A stretch of DNA of 28,968 bases from Chara braunii (taxonomy: Eukaryota > Streptophyta > Charophyceae > Charales > Characeae). The notes beneath the pieces were generated by a model, which was not told the DNA's origin, did no database searches, and saw only the letters and a list, made by a program, of their open reading frames with translations. This document shows positions 10,416-19,520 of the stretch, in pieces. Position numbers and translations under genes: made by a program. Where the stretch lies: assembly GCA_003427395.1 (NCBI GenBank), contig BFEA01000149.1, positions 603,707 through 632,674 of the forward strand, given 5' to 3'. How positions within the stretch are numbered: position 1 is the first letter of the stretch; every line of letters starts with the position of its first letter.

Positions 10416-10559
10416 ATGGCAGGGACGTCGCAGAAGGATATAATCTCAGCAGAGTCTCATCAGAAGCATAGTGTTTCCCTCGTGGCTGAGGGTGAAAGAG
10501 CATCATATGTTGCCAATGGTAACTGGTCCATTGAACCACAAGATGACAAATTGGATTAG
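10416..10559 (+). CDS. Possible small exon or ORF, 47 codons, unknown
   Basis: An ATG follows directly after a good acceptor-like sequence (pyrimidine run then CACAG, ending 10415). The frame is open for 47 codons of mixed composition (MAGTSQKDIISAESHQ at the start) and ends in TAG. This phase does not agree with either donor-like site in 9238-9762, so it is not a simple continuation of that frame. It may be chance. Confidence 0.2.
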   Translation: MAGTSQKDIISAESHQKHSVSLVAEGERASYVANGNWSIEPQDDKLD

Positions 10560-10651
10560 GGGCCTACCCGACCCACATCTTAGGAAAAAAGCATCGCTGT
10601 TCTCCCAGCGGCGGATATCCTCTGCCCGTTTTTCTTCTAGAAATGGGGTCC

Positions 10652-10701
10652 TGGCCGATCTTTGCCGCTGATCTGCGACGATCGGCGGCCAAGATTGGCC
10701 A
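10652..10701 (+). repeat. Strong GC-rich hairpin (22-bp arms)
   Basis: Arms 10652-10673 and 10680-10701 match at 19 of 22 positions around a 6-base loop (TGCGAC). It lies in a GC-rich block (about 10600-10930) that also holds the perfect hairpin at 10815-10840 and smaller ones near 10717-10737 and 10751-10768. Confidence 0.85.
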
Positions 10702-10814
10702 CTTTCTGTACTTGAAAAATCCGGGCCTACAGGACCCGGTTTCGAAATTGCGGGTCAGGGCCCGCCCCCACGAGGCCTTGTGAACACATACGCGCCGACA
10801 AAAAAAAAAATTCA

Positions 10815-10840
10815 GCCCCCAGCGAAAATGCGCTGGGGGC
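10815..10840 (+). repeat. Perfect 10-bp hairpin
   Basis: GCCCCCAGCG and CGCTGGGGGC flank the 6-base loop AAAATG, just after an 11-A run (10800-10810). The shape resembles a terminator, but in a eukaryotic context no such role is implied. Confidence 0.85.
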
Positions 10841-11640
10841 AACCGGGAGGGAACCGGCCCGGGCCACCGGCCGGTCCAACCGGAAGGACCGCGGATGGGG
10901 TAGGGGTCCCCGGTCCATCCGGCGACCAGCCCTGATCTGAGCTACAATATGGCCCAGATGAATGTGGACTGTTGGAGGGAAGCCCCAGCACGGATCAGTG
11001 GAGTCTCTTTCCATGTTCTAGCTGAAGATTCACTCTCCTTTTGCACATTTCGAGAGTAGAGCGAGGCCCAAAACACTGATGTTTCTAGACTTTCTCGCAG
11101 CCAGATGCATACAAGGGATGCAGCAACAGGCACACGGGTTCCAGACAGAAAAGGCACATGGACAAAGGAGAAAAGGCAAGCCTGTCCTTTGGGACATCCG
11201 TATACAGAGAAGACATGCATAAAAAGAGAGAAATAGCCGGATTTATAAACCCAAAAAAAAAGAACAAGCAAGCCTATCAGCCGGACCAAGCCACAGGCAC
11301 AAACAAAAAAAAGGATAGGAACAGGATGTTTCTAGACATTACTGCGGCCAGATGCACATATTAACCGATTCAGTAACAAATCTTTAAAAAAGGCACAGGC
11401 CCAAATGGAAAAAAATGCAAGAATATACAATGCACCCAAGAGCCTAGCTCAGTGGGTACACCCATGAACTGTTGAAATACAGGTCGGTAAAGGTGGGTAA
11501 TGTTGATCGATGCAAATATTGCACGGCGAAACACAGGTGTAACACAGTGGTAAAAGCAGAGAGATTGTCCACATAGAAGTGAACACAGAAAAGACAACAG
11601 ATCCGTTCACAGCAAACTTTGCGGGATAATAGGAAGAATT
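10841..11640. other. No recognised gene; one partial MITE and scattered short repeats
   Basis: The stretch holds a partial fourth copy of the MITE-like element (11008-11069) and two imperfect copies of a short motif beginning GATGTTTCTAGAC (about 11079 and 11327). A lone RNA polymerase III A-box-like sequence, TAGCTCAGTGGG, lies at 11445-11456 with no convincing B box. Short open frames show no domain. Confidence 0.6.
11008..11069 (-). mobile_element. MITE-like inverted-repeat element, partial copy 4
   Basis: Only one end and part of the interior remain (TTTTGCACATTTCGAGAGTA, then AGCGAGGCCC), in the same orientation as copy 2. Confidence 0.65.
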
Positions 11641-12437
11641 GACATCATAGGTCAGCCGCTATCGTAGCAAACACCCTTACAAGGGTATTTGCCGTCCTTT
11701 TAAAAGGTCGCACTGGGAGCGTCCTTGATCAACATAACGCGCCGGTGGGGCAAATCCCGTCAGGGTGCTCACATCGGCAACCTCGCTCCTAGCAAAAGTT
11801 TGAGCCAAATGCAAACAAATTAGAGAGTGTGTGGGGCACACATTATTGCGCTGCACTGTGAGATTGTCGTTTAGTCATCAGCAGTACCAGGACGGCGGAA
11901 GGTGTGCAAGGTCATAGGGTCCAGTTACCCTCTCTATAGTTTTTCAAATTTTGTTATATTTTTCTTTTTATTTTATAAAGACTAATCTTACTTCGCGAAC
12001 CGGCTCAACTTCTGGTAGGATGCGTCGCGGAGAAGAAAAAGACCCTACCTTGTGCACACGCAGAAAAACTATGTTTGGTGGCGCATGGAAAGGCGCGGTG
12101 CTGGTAAACCTAGTATGAGGGAAAGTCGGAAAGTTCGGCAAAGTATGTCGTGAGCCCGACGTCCAGGATACCAGATAGCTACGATCGTAGGCGCGGGCGG
12201 CATCTTCTGACAGCCAGGAGGTTGGCTGGTAGGCCAAGGCGGTGAGCCGTTTTGTGCCAATGAGCCAATCACAGTCCCGAGACTATTCATAAGCGGGTTC
12301 GCGGCTACCTAGCTCAGCCTTGGGCCTAGTTTTATGGGTTCGGTACTGAATTTTCAAGCGACGGGTTTGGGATTCGAGGCCAACGAATGATCAAGGAGCA
12401 GCGGAGCGCGACCGACAGAGACTGAGGGGTCAAGGGT

Positions 12438-12599
12438 CTTAAACCACCAGTACTTGGCCCAACTATCGGCCGCGTAAAAAAAATAGAGTAGAAACGTTTT
12501 TAGTTGGATGAATTTAGGCGCTTCTGTAGTGGCCCGTACGTTTCCTAAAATCACGTAGCGTTAACGCTACGCGACTTTAGGAAGTACTGGTGGTTTAAG
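12438..12599. repeat. Inverted repeat of 18-bp perfect arms with an internal palindrome (foldback-like)
   Basis: CTTAAACCACCAGTACTT at 12438-12455 is the exact reverse complement of 12582-12599. The 162-bp interval looks like a small foldback element or MITE, but no target duplication is evident. Confidence 0.7.
12542..12583. repeat. 42-bp near-perfect palindrome
   Basis: Two 21-bp arms meet with no spacer and differ at two positions; the central 18 bp, CGTAGCGTTAACGCTACG, are a perfect palindrome. It overlaps the right arm of the 12438-12599 inverted repeat by two bases. Confidence 0.9.
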
Positions 12600-12713
12600 G
12601 GACTATCCCCCTTGGTTTTTGCCAAACGGGCTCGAGCCTGGGTCCGACTGGCAAGACCAAGAGGGCGTCAGCAGGTCCACGTCATCTTCAATTCTACTAT
12701 TTTTATTTTGTTG

Positions 12714-12737
12714 ATTTATTTATTTATTTATTTATTT
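12714..12737 (+). repeat. (ATTT)n microsatellite
   Basis: About six tandem copies of ATTT. Confidence 0.9.
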
Positions 12738-13499
12738 TCTTAAGGACCCATCTGTTGACCAGGCCGGAAACTGGCTTCGGGACCGACGGCGAAGAAGTAC
12801 CGCGGGAGCAGGATGAAAAGAACTTTCGAGTGGTTGAAATTGCGAAGCAAGGAAAGGATGGAGGAAAGTCGTCCATCCCTGTCTAGGCAGGGTGAACGGC
12901 GACTGCGTAGTCATTCGCCTTGCTTGAAGGCAAGGGTGTGTGCCAATATTGGGTCATCGTGACCAGCATTGCAGTGGGGAGCTATTAGAGCCCCCACGAG
13001 TGGCCGTCTCGACAGTCGATGACCTTGAGCATGAGCCTCTTTTGGGTGAGCCATAGGGGTTTTGATTGTCCGGGTTGCTGGCAAAAATCCCTTATCCCTG
13101 CCCATTTTGATACATAGACTATAGGGTTCGACGTGCATGTGAGCCAATGGGTGTTTAACCCACTGGACGGAGGAGGCCTGAGTGGCAAAATTCCCCCTGC
13201 CGCTTGCAGGTGCACCGTCCTCCAGCCACGCTCATCTGAGGATGGGTTTTGAGTGTGAGCACGCCAATTGTGGCCCAAAGGATGGTGAGCTATGCCTGGG
13301 CAAGGCACAACCAGGCAGCATCCTGGTAAGGGCTATAGGCCGTACTCACACCGGGACTTTTTTGGATGTATTTGACTGCAATTACAACCGGAGTTTGGCC
13401 TAGAAGGTCCTAGTGTGAGTATGCCCTGTGTGATATGCAGAGCCACGGAGTAGAATTTGTTTCCCCAGCAGGCCATTCGTTGGACTGTGGTATAGAGGC

Positions 13500-14620
13500 G
13501 AGAGACTAATGGAACCAGCCAGCAGCTGGTTCCCCTCGCAGTGGCCCACAGCAGAACTCACGTGCAAGTCGTTCTTCCGACTTTGGTATACGGCCAAAGG
13601 ACTATTGAGCTTCCTGGTAGCCGGTTCCCTTCGAAGTTGCCCTCAGAGTGGCTGGAACAGTCGGGCTGCGCTAAGTATCAGCGGCGGAAAAGAGGCATCG
13701 GGAAGATTGAGGAAGAAGACGAGAGAGAGGATAGGAAAGGAGACGACGACGGGAGTAAGGAGGGCGACGAAGGGAGGAATGAGATTGATAAGAGAAGTGG
13801 GCTGTAAGGCAGTGGTGAAGGCGAGTGAGGGGAGAGATAGAGCAGACAAATGGAGGTGCGTGAACCTGGTCGGAAGTAGGACCGGATACGGGAGAACAGG
13901 TGGAAGAAATGGGTATGGCGGAAGAGAGAGAACCATAACTTGGCCGTTTTTTGACGGAACGAGCCAAGAAGAAGGTGAGAACTAAGGTTTTGGGAGAGGG
14001 CGAATTCGAATCTGCAGTCGGATTAGGCAAAGAAGTAGTATAGGAGGAGTTAGAAGAGAAGGAGTGTGCGCGAGGGAGTCGAGGAGGAAGGAAAAGAGGA
14101 AAAAGTGAGAGTAAAAGTGATGGATCTCGGTCATTCCTTGACCGTTTTAGATGATCTAAGAGGCGAAGTGGGGGTTTTCGGGTGCTGCGAGCTAAGAGGT
14201 GCTGTTAGTTTTTTCTTTGGGAGACTGGTTTGGCCGGTATGGATAACAGGAACTTCGCGAGAGGTAGTTTCCACTTGGCAGGAAGCACTGGTTTCCCATC
14301 GTTTCCGGGGTAGGAACCGGTAAGGAAAAGATAGAGGTCAAGGATTGAGAATGTTGCGACCCCGAATTTGTGTTTAGATTGGGCAGGACTATTACTGACC
14401 ATTATCAGGCCTGTAGCCGTTTGCTCGGCCATGGTTATTGGAAATTGAACGAACTGGGTCCGAAGCTTGGCCAAGTGCATCAAGAAAAGAAGAGTAGCAA
14501 GAAAAGACTTACCTATCTTGGGGAGCTTCCTACAGGGAAATCCGAATGTATCTGCGTGTGTTACAAAGAAAAAAGAAAAAAAAGAGGAATTATTCTCGTT
14601 CTGCACCCCTGACGAGGACA
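13500..14620. other. No recognised gene; purine-rich tract
   Basis: Roughly 13680-14110 is strongly purine-rich on the plus strand. This opens a 158-codon frame (13509-13985) of low-complexity Arg/Gly/Glu-rich protein with no domain. The frame is probably a composition effect, not a gene. Confidence 0.55.
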
Positions 14621-14911
14621 GGCTTGAGGTGCGAGGATGAGGCTCTGAGATTGGTCATGTTCATCTTCAAGGTCGATACCTGCCTTGCTCATCTCAACCC
14701 CGACGCTGCCTCCTCATTTTGATCACAGACTCGCTGGGCTCTGATTCTTAATGGGGATCATCGACTCAAAGCCTTCGCTATGATTCATGACCTTTGCACT
14801 ATTAGTAGTCTTCTGCACTTCCAGAGGCCACGACCATTATGCATGTTCTCATCACGTTGTTGATGACACAAGCAGATTGAACCTGGCCTAGGCCTCGAGC
14901 CAGGTACGTAG

Positions 14912-14973
<62 letters not shown>

Positions 14974-15050
14974 GGAGGTGAGGCGTACCTGTTGATTGGA
15001 GCGCTGCACATTCGGACAACGGAAGTAGCAAGAGGACAACTGCAAGTTGG
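14621..15050. other. No recognised gene; contains an (AC)n microsatellite
   Basis: Apart from the AC repeat, only a small inverted repeat is seen (ACCTGGC at 14881-14887, GCCAGGT at 14899-14905). Confidence 0.6.
14914..14968 (+). repeat. (AC)n microsatellite
   Basis: About 27 uninterrupted AC dinucleotides. Its antisense gives spurious Cys-Val frames. Confidence 0.97.
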
Positions 15051-16541
15051 AGACTTACCGGTTGAAGAACGTTGTTCGCTAGCCTTGATCTAACAGTGAG
15101 AGCCTAGAGTGTGGGTGGGCCCATTCAGACCGAAAGGTGGTGGGCTAGACCTGGTAGGAGCAGGACTTGACATGGGAAAGATTGACAGATTGAGAGTTCA
15201 TTCTTGATTCCACGGGGTGGGAGTGCCTCGAGCTCCGATAAAGGTTGTAGTTGGGACTTCGGTGGGAAAGAAAACTTGGTAGTTGATGAGGGGGGAAGCT
15301 AATGTACTACAGGTATGCAGATTGGAGATCGACTATAGAGATCTTACCGCATCCTAGCTACTACCAAACTGCAAGTAACTGTTGCTGAACCTTGCTGCAA
15401 GTGCAGTGGGAACTGCTACAACGGCATATTCGGACGATACTAATGGTCTTCTCAGCGGATGGTAGATAATTGCGGAGAGAGTTGAAGCATGCTGCAGTTG
15501 AATCAGGGATAAGGCAGGTTGAAGTTACTAATAGGCCACTATTGCTTTGAACTGTAAAAAAACAGCAGGGTGGAGGATTTGATGTTGTTTCTGAAGAGGT
15601 TGATGCTGCCACCTTCTGACGAGTCACAACAAGTTGGTGACTAGCGTCGTTGACTGGAAGACCTTTGCTATGACTATATATACCATCACTAGAGTGTTGG
15701 GAGTTTGCCTACGAGCGGCATTGGTATTGCAGCCTTGAGAAGGAGGGGTTGAGTACTCACCCTGATGAACATGCAATGCCGGATAAATCGGAAGTTGAAC
15801 GGGATTGTGCATTACTAATCTGGTCGGTGGGAGTAAACGTGAGACCTGCAGTGAAATTAGAAACTTACATGGAGGTGGTGCGTTGTTCGTCAGATAGGGA
15901 GGAAGGAGCTTAAGGCCAACCACTTGGAGGAGACTTGGTTGTTGCATATCGTGACGGATCGGGTTGCGTTGCTGCCCCGGCCCAACCAAGTTTTGGAAGT
16001 CGTGCAGAAACTACGTGCGCAAATGTGGAATCTGCTTGCGTAGGCGATACCGCTGTGCATTGTTGCGCAAGGTTGTGACTCTTGTGAGCGTTACCGAGTC
16101 TCGTTGTGTATAGAGTATTACTACTGAACGCTGCTGCGTCTAGCGTTGAGCATCATCGAGTTTCAATAAGCAGTTGCCGTATTTTTAGCGAGCTCGCTAA
16201 GATTTCATTGAGCATGCACTGTGCATTGTTGTGCATCGCCTGGACTCACTGGGCTCCTTCAAGAAATCTTGTTGTCGCGCGACGCTGCTGTGTATTGTTG
16301 CATTTCAGTTGTTACGGATGTGACACCGCGAACTGTTGTGCTGAGCCTCTGCATATTAACTACAACACACCATAGTGCTGCTTCAGCGACACACTCGAGT
16401 GTTGCTGTTGATCTCATCAGTAGGTTGTTGTTGTAGCAGCCTGATAGTTGTATTGCCACCTAAGACATTTTTTACTGCGGACCATCTGAGCAAGATTATT
16501 AATTGGACGGCCTGTGGACTGCAACTACCGTGGCCAACAGC
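15050..16541. other. No recognised gene; GTTG/TTGC-rich sequence with minus-strand donor-like sites
   Basis: Open frames are short and without domains. On the minus strand several donor-like sequences occur: CCG|GTAAGT (plus-strand 15053-15058), a GTAAGA near 15350 and CAGG|GTGAGT near 15767. Together with those in the adjacent minisatellite they hint at a spliced minus-strand transcript, but no coding exons could be defined. Confidence 0.35.
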
Positions 16542-17035
16542 GGACTGTGGACTTACCTGTTGGATTGTGCATGCTCACACAGTCTGAGGGAGCGGCGTAA
16601 GACCAGCAGTGGACTGTGGACTTACCTGTTGGACTGTGCAAGCTCNNNNNNNNNNNNNNNNNNNNNNNNNNNNNNNNNNNNNNNNNNNNNNNNNNNNNNN
16701 NNNNNNNNNNNNNNNNNNNNNNNNNNNNNNNNNNNNNNNNNNNNNNNNNNNNNNNNNNNNNNNNNGTGCAAGCTCACACAGTCTGAGGGAGCGGCGTAAG
16801 ACCAGCAGCGGACTGTGAACTTACCTGTTGGATTGTGCATGCTCACACAGTCTGAGGGAGTGGTGTAAGACCAGCAGCGGACTGTAGACTTACTGTCGGA
16901 CTGTGCATTATTCACACAGTCGGAGGGAAGTTGCAGCAGGTTGGCGGCGGACTGGAGAGTTACCTGTTGCATGGTGTATTGCTCATTTAATTTAGATTGC
17001 GGGGAGTGGCGTGAGGAGCAAGCTTGGAGACTTAC
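16542..17035. repeat. 69-bp minisatellite with intron-like signals on the minus strand
   Basis: Units begin with GGACTG at 16542, 16611, 16810 and 16879, with diverged units at 16949 and about 17020; spacing is 69 bp where measurable. On the minus strand each good unit reads CAG|GTAAGT (plus-strand ACTTAC at 16551, 16620 and 16819), then CTTAC, then CTCCCTCAG. That would divide the unit into a 42-nt intron-like part and a 27-nt exon-like part. The unit length is a multiple of three, and unspliced frames are also open on both strands. Confidence 0.88.
16646..16765. other. Assembly gap of 120 N
   Basis: The N run lies inside the 69-bp minisatellite. The distance between good units across it (16611 to 16810, 199 bp) is not a multiple of 69, so the gap length is nominal. 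Confidence 0.99.
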
Positions 17036-17145
17036 CTGGTGGGCGGTGTGTCAAACACATTAATCAGGAAATTGCCGCAACTTCAGTTTCTTCAAAGAAG
17101 AGGTTCTTCGTTTCGTTCTGGCCGCAAATCTAACTGTGAACACCA

Positions 17146-17475
17146 CGTTTTGGCTGCCATTGCGGGGCCCTCAGGATTTGAAGGCACCAAAGCTCTCTCG
17201 CGTGAGTTGAGTTGGCCCTTTCTCGTATCTCGAGCGTCTGACCTTTCTCTTTCTATCCTTCTTCCTCTCAGTCTAGTCTGTGTTCGGAGAGATAGGCGAC
17301 AGGCAGGATTGCAACCCATAGGACCGCATCAAGGCCTTTGTGGGGGGTTGACCCACCGATTGCGGGAGCTTTGACGGAGCCCAGGCGGGACTCTGGAGGC
17401 AGGGAACTCATAGATAGGCCGACACTATTCCGCTAGAATCCCAATAAACCCCTATCTATATAAACCTGGTGTTTG
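17146..17475 (+). repeat. Left arm of a long diverged inverted repeat
   Basis: It matches the reverse complement of 19215-19520 at roughly 70% by eye. Shared blocks include ATTGCGGGGCCCTC, GTATCTCGAG, GATTGCAACCC, CACCGATTGCGGGAGC and GGAGGCAGGGAACT. Weaker similarity may run inward to about 17525. A TATATAAA lies near its inner end. No coding sequence was recognised. Confidence 0.8.
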
Positions 17476-17611
17476 GTTTGTTTGACTTTGACTTGTGTAT
17501 ATGTCTTGATTGCTTTTTCAGGACTTTAACTGAATCAAAAAGAGAATCTACTAGGCATGTTAAGTCATCTGTCTGTTGTAAAAATCATGATGTTTGCATG
17601 CGATGATTTGA

Positions 17612-18258
17612 ACTGGGGTTGGAGATGAGGTTTTCCACACTGATCCGGTCGCCTTGCTCGTTTTGTCTAAGATATTGAACTGGGCCTGAAAATGAGGTCC
17701 TCTTGACTGATCCGGTCGCTTTGTTGTTTGCATAAAACATTGAAATGGGCTTGGAGATGAGGTCCTCCTGACTGATCCGGTCGCTTTGCTGTTTACCTAA
17801 GACATTGAAATGGGGCTGAAGATGAGGTCCTCCTGACTGATCCGGTCGCTTTGTTGTTTGCCTAAGACATTGAAATGCGGTTGGAGATGAGGTCCTCCTG
17901 ACTAATCCGGTCTCTTTGGAGTCTTTGCTGTTTGCATAAGACATTGAAATGAGGCTGGAGATTAGGTCCTCCAGACTGATCCGGTCGCTTTGCCGTTTGC
18001 CTGAGACATTGAAATAGGGCTGGAGATAAGGTCCTCTTGACTGATCTAGTCGCTTTCAAGTTGTTGTTTGCCTAAGACATTGAAATGAGGTTGGAGATGA
18101 GGTCCTCCTGACTGATCCGATCGCTTTGCTGTTTGCCTAAAACATTGAAATGGGGTTGGAGATGAGGTCCTCCTGACTGATCCGATCGCTTTGTTGTTTG
18201 CATAAGACATTGAAATGGGGCTGGAGATGAGGTTCTCCTGATTAATCTGGTCGCTTTG
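17612..18258 (+). repeat. 65-bp tandem repeat, ten units
   Basis: The core TGATCCGGTCGCTTTG recurs with TCCGG (or a variant) at 17644, 17711, 17776, 17841, 17906, 17980, 18045, 18116, 18181 and 18246. Six of the nine intervals are exactly 65 bp; the others are 67, 74 and 71 because of small insertions. The period is not a multiple of three, so translated frames are repetitive but rotate; no protein is inferred. Confidence 0.95.
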
Positions 18259-18444
18259 CAATGTCAGTCAAATTTATTTGTTGACAAAGGTATAAATTTT
18301 CTCCCTGTGAGAATAGTCTAGGCTAAGTATGTTAGTGATTGCATGCGTTTGACTGAGAATAACTTGGAAAGTTAATCAACTAAGTAAGGTATAGGCAAGT
18401 TATATAGAACTGTCTGCACTTAGTCTTTTAAGGTAACATATGAC

Positions 18445-18997
18445 TGAACCGATCATCTTAGATCAAGGTTCAACATTCCCCTTCTTACCACAAGTTTTAT
18501 TATTAATTCATACTCTCTTTAAGTAGTGATAAGCTATAGTAAGACAATCCAATCTTATGGAAAAATGTCTAACTAGCCTGTTCATAGGTAAAATAGTATA
18601 GAAATATAAACAAATTTATCCCTTTGGTTCTAGCATGTGCGTGACTCCATACCAGACCACCCAATCTTATGGGAACCTGTCTAGTTTTTTGCCTGAATTC
18701 TCCCTCAGAATAAAACAAGAGAGAGTCAGGGTCATCCAATCTTATTGAACATGCCCAACTCTCTTTCAGAAATAATCAAACATTAAAAAACCCAAAGAAA
18801 CAAGGCAACCAAGTCATCCAATCTTATGGAAAAATGTTTGGTCCTTGAAAGTCAAACATAGACAACCCTTGCAAGTCAAAGCAACCAGACTACCCAATCT
18901 TATGGGAACATGTCTGGTTCTTCAGGCAGTCGAAAATAAATATAGCACTGGGCCCTCCAATCTTATGGAGACTCTCTCAACCTTTGGTTGACCCAGT
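18445..18997. other. Array of seven stem-loops with shared ATCTTA loop and covarying stems
   Basis: Each hairpin contains ATCTTA at the apex, an inner stem of 3-5 bp, an internal bulge richer on the 3' side, and a variable outer stem. Outer stems are TGAACC/GGTTCA with inner GATC/GATC (18445-18472); AGACA/TGTCT extended by TAGT/ACTA (18537-18575); AGAC/GTCT plus AC/GT (18651-18685); AGAGAGT/ACTCTCT plus GGG/CCC (18720-18764); CAAGG/CCTTG plus ACCAA/TTGGT (18801-18847); AACCAGAC/GTCTGGTT (18883-18919); ACTGGG/CCCAGT enclosing CTCCA/TGGAG and a second hairpin TCAACC/GGTTGA (18947-18997). The surroundings are AT-rich and non-coding. The function is unknown. Confidence 0.8.
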
Positions 18998-19214
18998 CAA
19001 ACACAAACAATAACACATTTTTCTCACATTTCCCCCAGATGCAATCCCTTTTCACAATCTGCTTTCAGTCAATACAATAAATTGAAACTGCAACTTACGC
19101 AATCATTCATTTTATTAAGTCTGGTTTGTGTCCTGAAAATCAAACATAAAGTCGGAATAGGGATGCAGACAATATACTCAGTCAAACATAGCAGAAATTT
19201 CAAATAGAAGTTAT

Positions 19215-19520
19215 AACTGGGTTTATAGAAGGAGGTAGAAGGTTACCTCTCAGTTCCCTGCCTCCAAAACTTCTCCAGAGTTCCGGCAGAGCTCCCGCAA
19301 TCGGTGGGGTAACCTCCCATGAAGGCCTTGTTGTGGTCCTACGGGTTGCAATCCCGCCCGCCACCTTCCTCTCGTAACCAGGATTAGACTCAGAGTAAGA
19401 AGGATAGAAGGAGGGGTTTCAAACTCTCGAGATACAAGAGAGGGACTGACTCAACTCCCAGGAGAAGGCCTTGTTTCCTTGATACACCCGAGGGCCCCGC
19501 AATGATGGCCAAGAACGTGC
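19215..19520 (-). repeat. Right arm of the long diverged inverted repeat
   Basis: It is homologous to 17146-17475 in opposite orientation. The two arms enclose the 65-bp tandem repeat and the hairpin array, giving a composite structure of about 2.4 kb. Similarity fades outside 19520. Confidence 0.8.

Larger units (their letters stand above)
11641..13500. other. No recognised gene; hairpins, palindrome and microsatellite
   Basis: No open frame here has a recognisable domain or convincing length. The stretch holds a 12-bp-arm hairpin at 11667-11692 next to the palindrome CCTTTTAAAAGG (11696-11707), the nested inverted repeat at 12438-12599, the (ATTT)n at 12714-12737, and an imperfect inverted repeat (GTACTCACACCGGGAC near 13339, GTCCTAGTGTGAGTATGC near 13408). 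Confidence 0.6.

Noticed and set aside
10815-10840. Bacterial-type intrinsic terminator
   Set aside because: No T run follows the stem on either relevant side of a gene, and the window is eukaryotic; kept only as a hairpin.
11441-11515. tRNA gene
   Set aside because: A good A box (TAGCTCAGTGGG) but no convincing B box or cloverleaf.
13509-13985. 158-codon plus-strand open frame
   Set aside because: Low-complexity purine-rich DNA, no domain, and open frames on the opposite strand as well; composition explains it.
14785-15045. Minus-strand frames with long Cys-Val repeats
   Set aside because: They are the translation of the (AC)n microsatellite.
15361-15989. Two minus-strand open frames of 88 and 121 codons
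   Set aside because: No domain, no plausible partner exons and unremarkable length; treated as chance openings.
17612-18258. CRISPR-like array (regular 65-bp repeats)
   Set aside because: Whole units are repeated without unique spacers, and the context is eukaryotic; it is a minisatellite.
17612-18258. Hammerhead-type ribozyme in the 65-bp unit (retrozyme-like)
   Set aside because: The conserved CTGATGA core is not present in the required arrangement with GAAA.
17585-18261. Repetitive protein encoded by the 65-bp units on the minus strand
   Set aside because: 65 is not a multiple of three, so frames rotate from unit to unit and no continuous protein results.
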